Assembly (NCBI RefSeq): GCF_031846385.1
Contig: NZ_JAVRHV010000004.1
Coordinates: 248,001 to 312,000 of the forward strand
DNA length: 64,000 nucleotides
Source: Urechidicola vernalis
GTDB lineage: Bacteria; Bacteroidota; Bacteroidia; Flavobacteriales; Flavobacteriaceae
Reading direction: 5' to 3'
The first letter of the stretch is position 1; each line of letters begins with the position of its first letter. A program made the translations under genes and the position numbers. The notes below the pieces were generated by a model. That model was not told the DNA's origin. It was given only the letters and a program-made list of their open reading frames with translations, and searched no databases. Shown here piece by piece: positions 8,601 through 17,508 of the stretch.

Positions 8601-9554
8601 ATGAGTTTAGAATGGAATGGGGTAATGCCAGCCGTATTTACATGGTTGAAAGAGTCAAAATCCGGCTCTCTTGAAATTGACTTTGGAGCAACACAAAAAC
8701 AGGCTGCAGGTATTTTAAAAGTTCAAGGAAAGGGTGGGAGCAGAATGAGCGGACTTGTCGGTTCTGGAACTCTGGGTGAGAATAGTTACCTGAGCACCAA
8801 GCAGCGTCTTTCCTTACTTAAATCTCTTTCTGAGGTTGCTAAAGAATATAATGTGCCGTTAATTAGCGGAGCAGCAGCAGAAACTAAGGAAGAACTTGCC
8901 AAAATTGTTGAAGGACTTGCAACAGTTGGAGTTGATACCGTCATGGTCATGCCGCCAAAAACTAAGGCGATACCGTCTGAAAAAGAAATGTATGAGTACT
9001 ATGCACTTTCTGAAGCAACTGCGAAAGATGTAGGCGTAACAATAATGCCTTATAACAATCCTGATGCAGCCGGTTATCATGCGCTCTCAACAGACCTTCT
9101 TAAAAGACTTTCCGTACTTCCTAAGGTAACTGCTCTTAAAATATCGACGATTGATGTTTCAATAATTGAAACACTGATGTTAGAGAACAAAGATTTAAAA
9201 GTTTTGGCAGGAGTAGACACGGTCACTGTACATGCAGGACTTGCTGGAGCAAGTGGTGGAATTACTGGTGTAGGTTGTATCTTCCCAAAAGCAAGTGTTA
9301 CTATGCAAGAGCATGTTGTAAATGGAGAATGGGCTAAGGCAAACAAAATTTCTCAGGCTTTGAATTCATTGTCGTATCTAGATGCTCAGCCGTTGCTTTT
9401 GGAATATCTTAAACTTGCTATGGGGATTCATCATAATGATATTGCTGGAGGACTTCGTACTTTTGGTAAGAAATTAACTCAACAGGAAATTGATGATGTC
9501 CAAGCAAGATATATTTTGGCAAAAGAAAGACTTGAAGTCCTAGACTTAATTTAG
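8601..9554 (+). CDS. DapA-family lyase, likely pyrroline-4-hydroxy-2-carboxylate deaminase
   Basis: The protein has 317 residues of the DHDPS/NAL TIM-barrel class I aldolase superfamily. Visible landmarks are GSGTLGE at 54-60 (counterpart of GTTGE), the proton-relay Tyr in PYNNPD (Y151) and the Schiff-base Lys in TALKIST (K180). Given the epimerase, D-amino-acid oxidoreductase and ketoglutarate-semialdehyde dehydrogenase alongside, it most likely deaminates delta1-pyrroline-4-hydroxy-2-carboxylate to 2-oxoglutarate semialdehyde rather than making dihydrodipicolinate. It is the first gene of the operon, behind a good promoter and divergent from an AraC regulator. Substrate assignment rests on neighbourhood. 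Confidence 0.88.
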   Translation: MSLEWNGVMPAVFTWLKESKSGSLEIDFGATQKQAAGILKVQGKGGSRMSGLVGSGTLGENSYLSTKQRLSLLKSLSEVAKEYNVPLISGAAAETKEELAKIVEGLATVGVDTVMVMPPKTKAIPSEKEMYEYYALSEATAKDVGVTIMPYNNPDAAGYHALSTDLLKRLSVLPKVTALKISTIDVSIIETLMLENKDLKVLAGVDTVTVHAGLAGASGGITGVGCIFPKASVTMQEHVVNGEWAKANKISQALNSLSYLDAQPLLLEYLKLAMGIHHNDIAGGLRTFGKKLTQQEIDDVQARYILAKERLEVLDLI

Positions 9555-9614
9555 GCGTTTCAAATATTCAAACTAGTAAATTTGAAAAAAAAGACATATA
9601 AAAAATAAGTGAAG

Positions 9615-11198
9615 ATGATTACAGGAAAAAACCAGATAGGAAACACGGTATCCGCCATCGGAACCAAAACATATAGAACCTTTAATCCGCAAACCAATCA
9701 GGAGAATTTGTATTTATTTACTGAGGCGGCAGCAGAAGAAATCGATACGGCTGTTTCTCTAGCTGCGGATGCTTATAAAGTATTCAGTAAAAAATCGGGA
9801 AAAGAAAAGGCTGCTTTTTTAAGAGCAATAGCAGAGGAAATAGAAAACCTTGGCGATGATTTAGTTAAGGTATATACTTCAGAATCTGGATTGCCAGAGG
9901 GAAGAGCAATGGGAGAGCGAGGAAGAACAGTTGGGCAGTTAAGAGCCTTTGCGGCGCATATAGAAGAAGGTTCATGGGTTGATGCTCGTATTGACACTGC
10001 ACAACCAGATCGTCAACCAATTCCTAAAATTGACCTTAGAAAAATGAATGTAGCCATTGGTCCAATTGTGGTTTTTGGAGCATCTAACTTTCCATTAGCA
10101 TTTTCAACGGCCGGAGGAGATACTGCAGCGGCATTTGCAGCGGGCTGTCCGGTTATTGTAAAGTCACACCCAATGCATTCAGGTACTGGAGAATTGGTTG
10201 CTTCGGCAATTATAAAAGCAGTTGAAAAAACCGGAATGCCAAATGGTGTTTTTTCAAACTTAAATAGTAGCGGAATTGAAGTTGGACAGGCTTTGGTGCA
10301 ACACCCACAAGTTAAGGGGGTTGGGTTTACAGGTAGTATCCGCGGAGGTAGAGCCCTGTTAGATACTGCAGCAAAAAGACAAGAGCCAATTCCGGTTTTT
10401 GCAGAAATGGGAAGTATAAATCCTGTAGTGCTTTTACCAGAGGCACTGAGTAATAAGGCAACGGATTGGTCTAAAACATATGCCGGATCTATTACTTTAG
10501 GTGCAGGTCAGTTTTGTACAAACCCAGGACTTTTAGTTGGTGTCAAGGGAGAAGGATTAGATAATTTTGCACAAACCTTAGCAGAAGAAATAGTAAAAAT
10601 TGAACCAACTTGTATGTTGCATCCGAACATTATTGGAGCGTATGAGCATAATAAATCTACGGCAATAACGCAGGAGGGTGTTGCAGTTTTGGCAGCATAT
10701 GATAATGACGCTAAACCAAATTATGGTCGTCAGGCGGTATCTAAGGTTACTGGATCTACGTTTTTAGAAAACCCAACATTACATCACGAAGTATTTGGTC
10801 CTTTCTCTTTAATTGTAGAATGTGAAAGCCATACACAGTTAGAAGAGGTTTTAAATAATTTAGAAGGACAGTTAACGGGAACTATTGTTGCAACTGATAG
10901 CGAATTAGAGAACAATTCGTCAATCATAAGCGCACTACAAAACAAGGTTGGTAGAATTATATTTAATGGAGTTCCAACTGGTGTAGAGGTGTGTCCGTCT
11001 ATGCAACACGGAGGTCCATACCCTGCATCTACAGATTCAAGATTTACAGCGGTTGGTGTAGATTCAATTAAAAGATGGGTAAGACCATTTAGTTTCCAAG
11101 CATGGCCAAACACATTGTTGCCAGAAGAATTACAAGATGAAAATCCAATGGGAATCTCTAGAATTATAAATGGATTACAATCAACAGATAAAATTTAA
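9615..11198 (+). CDS. Aldehyde dehydrogenase, 2-oxoglutarate semialdehyde type
   Basis: The protein has 527 residues from the ATG at 9615 (a GTG two codons earlier is less likely). ALDH features: the catalytic-site Asn in FGASNFPLAFS, the Glu in VFAEMGSINPV, and the nucleophile Cys in LGAGQFCTNPG. The overall length and the SNFPLA and QFCTNPG signatures match the longer KGSADH-III-like subgroup, which oxidises 2-oxoglutarate semialdehyde to 2-oxoglutarate with NAD(P)+. This is the final step of the hydroxyproline pathway encoded around it. It lies 60 bases after the deaminase gene and 10 bases before the DUF885 gene. Confidence 0.92.
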   Translation: MITGKNQIGNTVSAIGTKTYRTFNPQTNQENLYLFTEAAAEEIDTAVSLAADAYKVFSKKSGKEKAAFLRAIAEEIENLGDDLVKVYTSESGLPEGRAMGERGRTVGQLRAFAAHIEEGSWVDARIDTAQPDRQPIPKIDLRKMNVAIGPIVVFGASNFPLAFSTAGGDTAAAFAAGCPVIVKSHPMHSGTGELVASAIIKAVEKTGMPNGVFSNLNSSGIEVGQALVQHPQVKGVGFTGSIRGGRALLDTAAKRQEPIPVFAEMGSINPVVLLPEALSNKATDWSKTYAGSITLGAGQFCTNPGLLVGVKGEGLDNFAQTLAEEIVKIEPTCMLHPNIIGAYEHNKSTAITQEGVAVLAAYDNDAKPNYGRQAVSKVTGSTFLENPTLHHEVFGPFSLIVECESHTQLEEVLNNLEGQLTGTIVATDSELENNSSIISALQNKVGRIIFNGVPTGVEVCPSMQHGGPYPASTDSRFTAVGVDSIKRWVRPFSFQAWPNTLLPEELQDENPMGISRIINGLQSTDKI

Positions 11199-11208
11199 AA
11201 ATTAGCCT

Positions 11209-12933
11209 ATGAGTTTTGTAAAGCAACTTAAGTATCTAATCGTTTCAATGTTTGGGTTTACGATGGTAGCTCAACAAAATTCTGTTGAATTAGATTCAAT
11301 TATTAGCAAATATGAAAACCACGAAGGGTACGATTATAGATCGTACCCTTTGGGGTTATATACAAAACAACATTATAAATCGGAGGCAGATTTTGCCCGT
11401 TCTGCATTGAGTGAGCTGACATCAATATCATCAGAAGGGTTGTCTGAAACGGATAAGATTTCATATCAATTACTCGAATTTGTTCTTAATGATAAAATTG
11501 CTTATTTCGAATTTGAACGCTATTTAAATCCCTTGTTATCAGATTCAGGGTTTCATGCTAGTTTAGGTTTTAATATTCGATCAATAAATAGTTTTGAAGG
11601 GGCTAAGAATTATTTAAATAAATTAAATGCCATCCCAGAATTTGTGAATCAACATTTTGTAAACCTAAGAGAAGGATTAGAAAAAGGAGTATCACAACCT
11701 TTGGTTATTTTTAAAGGATATGAGTCAACTTATAATGATTATATAGTTGATAACTTTGAAGAAAGTCGTTTTTATGCACCATTTAAAAAGTTGCCGTCAA
11801 CATTTACAGACCATCAAAAGGATTCAGTATTAGTTGCTGCTAAAATTGCTATAGAAAAAAATGTTACCCCACAATTTAAACGAATCAAACAGTTTTTTGA
11901 AGAGGAGTATTTTACTAAAACTAGAGAAACTTTAGGTGCTTCAGAAACACCAAATGGGGAGGCCTATTACCAAGATAGAATCAATTTTTACACAACAAGC
12001 ACGCAATATACAGCAGATGACATTCATCAAATTGGATTGAAAGAAGTCGCTAGAATTCGTGCTGAAATGAAGCAAATTATTACTGATTTGGAATTTGAAG
12101 GCACTTTCGAAGACTTTTTTGAATTCCTAAGAACGGATGAGCAATTTTTTGCTAAAACACCGAAAGAAATTTTGATGATTGCAAGAGATATGGCAAAACG
12201 TGCGGATGCTCAGTTACCCAAATTCTTTAAAACCTTACCTCGAAAACCATATGGTGTAGCCCCGGTTCCTGATGCAATTGCTCCTAAATACACAAGCGGA
12301 CGTTATGTTGGCACTTCTAAAAACAGTACAAATCCAGGTTATTATTGGGTAAATACCTACGATTTACCGAGTAGGACATTATATACTTTGCCGGCCTTAA
12401 CTGTTCATGAAGCTGTACCAGGTCATCATTTACAAATGAGTTTAAATAATGAATTGGGAGATAATATTCCACAATTTAGAAGAAATTTATATCTGTCTGC
12501 TTACGGAGAAGGATGGGGATTGTATTCTGAATTTTTAGCTGAAGAAATGGGAATGTATTCAACACCTTATGAAAAATTCGGACAGCTAACCTATGAAATG
12601 TGGCGCGCTTGTAGGTTGGTAGTAGATACGGGTATTCATGCAAAAGGATGGACAAGAGATCAAGTTGTAGATTATATGGCGTCGAATACAGCCTTGTCTT
12701 TACATGAAATAAATACTGAAACGGATAGATATATCTCATGGCCGGGTCAAGCACTTTCATACAAAATTGGAGAAATAAAAATTCGAGAAATGCGTGTTAA
12801 AGCCGAGAGTCAATTAGGAGCGAAGTTTAATATTAGAGATTTTCATGAAGTGATATTGGAAGAAGGAACAGTAACGCTTTCAATTCTGGAAGACCGTATT
12901 AATAATTATATAGAGAAAACAAAGAATGAGTAG
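11209..12933 (+). CDS. DUF885 family putative zinc metallopeptidase, exported
   Basis: The protein has 574 residues. An N-terminal hydrophobic segment ending in MVAQQ suggests Sec export. The DUF885 core includes the HEAVPGHH motif (H400, E401, H406, H407), which resembles the HExxH metal sites of M3/M32-like gluzincins, with further conserved SAYGEGWGLYSEFL and MWRACRLVVDTGIH segments. No biochemical function is settled for the family as a whole. Embedded in a hydroxyproline-degradation operon and overlapping the epimerase start by eight bases, it is a good candidate for a peptidase that trims imino-acid-containing peptides; that role is inferred. Confidence 0.87.
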   Translation: MSFVKQLKYLIVSMFGFTMVAQQNSVELDSIISKYENHEGYDYRSYPLGLYTKQHYKSEADFARSALSELTSISSEGLSETDKISYQLLEFVLNDKIAYFEFERYLNPLLSDSGFHASLGFNIRSINSFEGAKNYLNKLNAIPEFVNQHFVNLREGLEKGVSQPLVIFKGYESTYNDYIVDNFEESRFYAPFKKLPSTFTDHQKDSVLVAAKIAIEKNVTPQFKRIKQFFEEEYFTKTRETLGASETPNGEAYYQDRINFYTTSTQYTADDIHQIGLKEVARIRAEMKQIITDLEFEGTFEDFFEFLRTDEQFFAKTPKEILMIARDMAKRADAQLPKFFKTLPRKPYGVAPVPDAIAPKYTSGRYVGTSKNSTNPGYYWVNTYDLPSRTLYTLPALTVHEAVPGHHLQMSLNNELGDNIPQFRRNLYLSAYGEGWGLYSEFLAEEMGMYSTPYEKFGQLTYEMWRACRLVVDTGIHAKGWTRDQVVDYMASNTALSLHEINTETDRYISWPGQALSYKIGEIKIREMRVKAESQLGAKFNIRDFHEVILEEGTVTLSILEDRINNYIEKTKNE

Positions 12934-13936
12934 AAAAACATTTTTTTGTGTTGATGCACACACATGCGGAAATCCGGTAAGAGTAGTTGCAGGAGGCGGT
13001 CCAAATTTGGAAGGGACTAATATGAGTGAAAAGCGTCAACATTTTTTAAAGGAATATGATTGGATTCGAAAGGGCTTGATGTTTGAGCCAAGAGGACATG
13101 ATATGATGAGTGGAAGTATTTTATATCCCCCTCATAATCCTGAGAATGATTTTGGAATTTTGTTTATAGAAACTTCTGGTTGTTTGCCAATGTGTGGACA
13201 TGGAACTATTGGAACCATAACTATTGCTGTTGAAGAAGGATTGGTTACTCCAAAAGTGCCAGGTAAAATAAAAATGGAAGCCCCTGCAGGATTGGTGCAA
13301 ATTGAATATCAACAAACTGGTAAGAAGGTCGATTGGGTTAGATTAACAAATGTAAAAAGTTATTTAGCTGCCAAAAACTTAACAATAGAATTAGATGATT
13401 TAGGTGAAGTTACTTTTGATGTGTCCTATGGTGGTAATTATTATGCAATTGTAGATCCACAACAAAATTTTGCTGGAGTTCATGAATATACAGCATCAGA
13501 TATTGTTCGTTTTTCTCAGGAAGCAAGACGAAAAATAAATGAAAAATATCCAGATATGTTTATACATTCTGAAAACGAAACCATTAGAGATGTAAGTCAT
13601 ATGTTATGGACAGGAGACCCGATAGATCCAACATCATCTGGACGAAATGCTGTTTTTTATGGAGATAAGGCCATAGATAGAAGTCCTTGTGGAACTGGAA
13701 CTTCTGCTCGAATTGCTCAATTACATGCAAAAGGAAAACTGAAAAAGGGTGAGGAGTATGTCCATGAAAGTTTTATTGGATCAAAATTTATTGGCCGTAT
13801 TGAAGAGGAAACAACTTTAGATGGTAAAGTAGCAGTTGTCCCAAGCATTCAAGGATGGGCTAAGGTGTATGGTTACAATAACATCATTATAGATGATCAA
13901 GATGATCCATACGCACATGGTTTTCAGGTAATTTAA
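12926..13936 (+). CDS. 4-hydroxyproline epimerase (proline racemase family)
   Basis: The protein has 336 residues. It carries both cysteines needed for two-base racemisation or epimerisation: C90 in LPMCGHGTIG and C255 in DRSPCGTGTSAR. The related trans-3-hydroxyproline dehydratases replace one with Thr or Ser, so this is an epimerase. The FEPRGHDMMSG segment is typical of hydroxyproline epimerases, which convert trans-4-hydroxy-L-proline to cis-4-hydroxy-D-proline. No signal peptide, so it is cytosolic. The start overlaps the DUF885 gene by eight bases. The D-product is the expected substrate of the FAD oxidoreductase encoded at 16.3-17.5 kb. Confidence 0.93.
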   Translation: MSRKTFFCVDAHTCGNPVRVVAGGGPNLEGTNMSEKRQHFLKEYDWIRKGLMFEPRGHDMMSGSILYPPHNPENDFGILFIETSGCLPMCGHGTIGTITIAVEEGLVTPKVPGKIKMEAPAGLVQIEYQQTGKKVDWVRLTNVKSYLAAKNLTIELDDLGEVTFDVSYGGNYYAIVDPQQNFAGVHEYTASDIVRFSQEARRKINEKYPDMFIHSENETIRDVSHMLWTGDPIDPTSSGRNAVFYGDKAIDRSPCGTGTSARIAQLHAKGKLKKGEEYVHESFIGSKFIGRIEEETTLDGKVAVVPSIQGWAKVYGYNNIIIDDQDDPYAHGFQVI

Positions 13937-13954
13937 AGTATCAATAACAATTTT

Positions 13955-13975
13955 ATCACTTCGAGCGGAGTTCAG
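13955..13975. repeat. Degenerate dispersed-repeat relic between epimerase and S9 peptidase genes
   Basis: TCACTTCGAGCGGAGTTCAGA resembles the TCA-TTCGAGCG-AGTCGAGA type intergenic repeat of Bacteroidota, with the second half degenerate. It lies in the only sizeable gap (68 bases) inside the peptidase part of the operon. Confidence 0.35.
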
Positions 13976-14004
13976 ACATACTTCGTTTTTTAAAATTTAG
14001 TAAA

Positions 14005-16257
14005 ATGAACAAATTTTTAAAACTTTCATTCTTAGTACTATTCATTTCTAGTTCACTTTTTTCACAACAAATTTCGAAAGAAGATTATAAAAGAGCCGTG
14101 AGTTATATGTATGCAAATTACAATAACAAAACAGCCTTCAATTTAACAACAAACGTCAATTGGTTTGAGGACAAAAGCGGAATTTGGTTTATAGATTATT
14201 CAAAGAATGCTAAAACATACAAAACGGTTAATTTTAAAAATGGAAAGGTTACAGAATTGTTCGATCATGCTAAGTTCTCACAAGAATTTTCAAAGTTTAC
14301 AAAAGATACAATTGCATTTAATGATATATCCATTAGTGATGTTGAGTCATCAAAAGATGGAATTCAGTTCAAATACAAAAACAAAAAATATCAATTAGAT
14401 ACTAAGAAGTTTGAGTTTTCGAAAGTTGAAGAAGAAAAAAAAGAAGAGCGAAATGAGTTTGAAACAAAATCACCTGATGGTAAATGGATTGCTTTTGTAA
14501 GAGATTACAATCTTTTTATAAAATCTGTTGATGACAAAGAAGAACATCAATTAACCACCGACGGTAAAAAAGATTATGAATATGCCACTTGGTACGGTTG
14601 GTATGATAAGATGGAAGGTGAAAATGGCGATCGTCCAAAACATTTTTATGTAGATTGGAGTCCAGATTCAAAATTTCTAAAAACGGATGTATTAGACTTT
14701 AGAAATGCGGAGAAAATGTACTTGTTAGATTGGAGTATTGATTCTTTATACAAGCCAAAGTTAATGACTTATTTCCGTGGATCTCCCGGAGATACTAGCA
14801 TGGTTCATGTACAGCCTGTGGTATTTAATGTAGAGAAAAAGAAGCAACTAGATGTTAATTTGCCTAAACAAACGCATATCAATTCTGTTACTACGCAATG
14901 GACAGAAAAATCAAGTGAATTGATAGCGAGAATTCCTGAACGTGGATATCAAAAGGAAGAAGTGAATTTAATTGATTTGAACTCAAATACTTCCAAAAAT
15001 TTAATTTCAGAAATTTCTAAAACGAATATTGATGATTTTAGATTTGTGCAATTCGAAGGACAGAACAAGTTAGTTTTTCTGTCGCAAAGAAGCGGTTGGC
15101 GACAATTATACGAATGTGATTTTGTTGGTAATATTAAAGCAATTACCAAAGGTGATTTTGTAATTAATGATGTGAAGTATCTCGATGAAGAGAATGGGGA
15201 TGTTTACTTTATGGCATCGGGTGTAGACGCTCAGATGAATCCATATCATCAGCAATTGTATAAGGTAGATGTCAAAGGTAAAATGGAACTATTAACTCCA
15301 GAAAAAACACATCATGAGGTTAATTTTTCTGAAGATGGAGCTCATTTTGTAGATGCGTATTCAACCATTTCAATTCCAACTAAAACTGTCTTAAGAAAAT
15401 CAAAATCAGGTAGAATAGTTGTACAATTAACACAGGCAGATATTTCACATTTTACAAGCCAAGGATTTGAATCACCCGAAGTGTTTCATTTAATTGCTAA
15501 GGATAAAAAGACCAAGATTTATGGAGCCTTTTGGAAGCCTTCAAATTTTGATGCTACTAAATCATATCCAATTATTGATGCAACCTACACGGGTCCGCAT
15601 ACGCAACGTTTTCCTAAATCATTCAATCTAAGTTTTAGTGAACAATCTTTAGCGGAACTAGGCTTTATTGTTGTAAGAATTGATGGTTTAGGTACTAGCG
15701 GAAGGTCAAAAGAGTTTTTAGGCCACTCCTATAAAAATATGGGTAAAAATTTAGAAGATCATGTCTTAGCCATCGAGCACTTGGCAAATAAACACTCCTT
15801 TATCAATAAAGATAAGGTCGGTATTTATGGCCATTCGGCTGGTGGTTTTGATACCGGTAGAGCGTTACTGGCTTTTCCAGATTTTTATAAAGTTGGTGTA
15901 GCTAGTAGCGCAGATCATGACTTTAGAATGGAAAAAGCATGGTGGCCGGAAATGTATATGGGTTGGCCTGTTGATGAAAGTTATGAAGCGGCGTCTAATA
16001 TTACCAATGCTAAAAACCTTAAAGGTAAATTGTTGTTGGTGCATGGTGGAATAGATGAGAATGTAAATCCATCCGCAACCTTTAAATTAGCTGAAGCATT
16101 TGTAAACGCAGATAAAGAGTTTGATTTGTTAATTTTACCAAGTCAGCGTCATGGATATACTGGTAAGGCGAGAAATTACTTTATCAAAAAACGATGGAAT
16201 TATTTTGTAGAACATTTAAAAAATGAAAATCCTGTTTGGGATTTTAGTTGGGAATAA
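14005..16257 (+). CDS. S9 family (DPP-IV-like) dipeptidyl peptidase, exported
   Basis: The protein has 750 residues with a signal peptide (MNKFLKLSFLVLFISSSLFSQQ). The N-terminal two thirds form the beta-propeller of the DPP-IV N-domain; the C-terminal alpha/beta hydrolase domain carries the triad S611 (GHSAGG), D684 (GGIDEN) and H716 (SQRHGYTG). DPP-IV-type enzymes release X-Pro or X-Hyp dipeptides from peptide N-termini. In this operon it would supply dipeptides for the two M24 peptidases and free imino acids for the epimerase pathway. It probably works in the periplasm. Three bases separate its stop from the next ATG. Confidence 0.93.
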   Translation: MNKFLKLSFLVLFISSSLFSQQISKEDYKRAVSYMYANYNNKTAFNLTTNVNWFEDKSGIWFIDYSKNAKTYKTVNFKNGKVTELFDHAKFSQEFSKFTKDTIAFNDISISDVESSKDGIQFKYKNKKYQLDTKKFEFSKVEEEKKEERNEFETKSPDGKWIAFVRDYNLFIKSVDDKEEHQLTTDGKKDYEYATWYGWYDKMEGENGDRPKHFYVDWSPDSKFLKTDVLDFRNAEKMYLLDWSIDSLYKPKLMTYFRGSPGDTSMVHVQPVVFNVEKKKQLDVNLPKQTHINSVTTQWTEKSSELIARIPERGYQKEEVNLIDLNSNTSKNLISEISKTNIDDFRFVQFEGQNKLVFLSQRSGWRQLYECDFVGNIKAITKGDFVINDVKYLDEENGDVYFMASGVDAQMNPYHQQLYKVDVKGKMELLTPEKTHHEVNFSEDGAHFVDAYSTISIPTKTVLRKSKSGRIVVQLTQADISHFTSQGFESPEVFHLIAKDKKTKIYGAFWKPSNFDATKSYPIIDATYTGPHTQRFPKSFNLSFSEQSLAELGFIVVRIDGLGTSGRSKEFLGHSYKNMGKNLEDHVLAIEHLANKHSFINKDKVGIYGHSAGGFDTGRALLAFPDFYKVGVASSADHDFRMEKAWWPEMYMGWPVDESYEAASNITNAKNLKGKLLLVHGGIDENVNPSATFKLAEAFVNADKEFDLLILPSQRHGYTGKARNYFIKKRWNYFVEHLKNENPVWDFSWE

Positions 16258-16259
16258 AA

Positions 16260-17507
16260 ATGAGTAAAAGAATTGTAATTATTGGTGGTGGAATTGTAGG
16301 TTTAAGTTCTGCGTATTATCTGCAAAAAGAAGGGCATCAAGTAACTGTAGTAGATCAGTCTAAGATGGATAGCGGTGCATCACATGTTAATGCTGGATAC
16401 ATAACACCAAGTCATATTATTTCATTGGCGCATCCAGGCATCATTACCCAAGGAATTAAATGGATGTTTAATTCATCTAGTCCGTTTTATGTGAAGCCTA
16501 GATTAGATCCTGAGTTTTTAAAATGGTCTTGGGCTTTTAAAAAATCTGCAACTGAATCAAAGGTTGAAAAGTCGATAAAAGTACTAAAGGATATCAATCT
16601 TTTAAGTAGATCATTGTTTGAAGATATGAAATCTTCGAACGAATTTAACTTCCATTACGAGCGAAAAGGTTTGTTAATGGCGTATCAAACCGATAAGGCA
16701 GGTGAAGGAGAATGGAAAGTTGGGCGACGTGCCATAGAAGAAGGCTTAGACGTGGTACATTTATCAAAAACCGAAGTAGAGAATTTAGAGCCGAATGCCA
16801 AAATAAATGTAAAAGGAGCAGTTTATTATCATTGTGATGCGCATTCAACTCCTTCGGATTTTATGCCAGAAATGATTCATTATTTAAAGGAGAAGGGTGT
16901 AGAAATTTTGATAGAAGAAAAAGTAGAAGATGTTGAATTATCTAACAATTCAATTTCAAGAGTAATTACAGATAAACGAAGTATTGACGCTGGTGATGTA
17001 GTTTTGGCAGCTGGAAGTTGGAGTCCGTTATTATCTCAGAAATTAGGGTTGAATTTATTGATTCAAGCGGGGAAGGGTTATCGAATAAATGTTAAAAGAG
17101 ATACTGGAATAACTATTCCAACCATTTTAATGGAAGCAAAAGTTGCAGTAACACCTATGGATGGGTTTACGCGTTTTGCAGGTACTATGGAAATAGGAGG
17201 TATAAATCACAACATCAATCCGGTAAGGGTAGATGCTATAGCAAAAGCAGGTAAAAGATATTACCGAGGATTAAAAATTTCCGAAGAAGAAAAACAAGAG
17301 GCTCAATGTGGATTGCGTCCATGTTCTCCTGATGGTGTTCCTTTTATTGGTAAATCGTCAAAATGTTCAAATTTAACTGTGGCTTCAGGTCATGCAATGA
17401 TGGGGTGGAGTTTAGGACCAGCAACAGGTAAATTAGTTTCAGAAATCATTTCAGATAAAAAGACTTCATTGGATTTAATTCCGTTTCACCCAGATAGAAA
17501 ATTTTAA
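16260..17507 (+). CDS. FAD-dependent D-amino-acid oxidoreductase (likely D-hydroxyproline dehydrogenase)
   Basis: The protein has 415 residues from the ATG at 16260. The FAD-binding Rossmann motif VIIGGGIVGLSSAYYL is at the extreme N-terminus, and the C-terminal part holds the DAO-family GLRPCSPDGVPFIG and SGHAMMGWSLGPATG segments. It is a DadA/glycine-oxidase-type enzyme. In context it should oxidise cis-4-hydroxy-D-proline to delta1-pyrroline-4-hydroxy-2-carboxylate, passing electrons to the respiratory chain or O2. It follows the S9 peptidase by two bases and is one base before the first M24 gene. The family is secure; the precise substrate is inferred from the epimerase and deaminase genes. 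Confidence 0.92.
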   Translation: MSKRIVIIGGGIVGLSSAYYLQKEGHQVTVVDQSKMDSGASHVNAGYITPSHIISLAHPGIITQGIKWMFNSSSPFYVKPRLDPEFLKWSWAFKKSATESKVEKSIKVLKDINLLSRSLFEDMKSSNEFNFHYERKGLLMAYQTDKAGEGEWKVGRRAIEEGLDVVHLSKTEVENLEPNAKINVKGAVYYHCDAHSTPSDFMPEMIHYLKEKGVEILIEEKVEDVELSNNSISRVITDKRSIDAGDVVLAAGSWSPLLSQKLGLNLLIQAGKGYRINVKRDTGITIPTILMEAKVAVTPMDGFTRFAGTMEIGGINHNINPVRVDAIAKAGKRYYRGLKISEEEKQEAQCGLRPCSPDGVPFIGKSSKCSNLTVASGHAMMGWSLGPATGKLVSEIISDKKTSLDLIPFHPDRKF

Positions 17508-17508
17508 T

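Noticed and set aside
8601..9554. Dihydrodipicolinate synthase for lysine synthesis
   Set aside because: The neighbours form a hydroxyproline pathway and the Schiff-base motif is LKIST, unlike true DapA; catabolic role preferred.
9558..9587. TTTCAAAT / ATTTGAAA inverted repeat between deaminase and ALDH genes
   Set aside because: Short, AT-only stem with a long loop; expected by chance in such AT-rich DNA.
10784..11113. A 109-codon frame antisense to the aldehyde dehydrogenase
   Set aside because: Contained in a conserved ALDH gene; antisense shadow.
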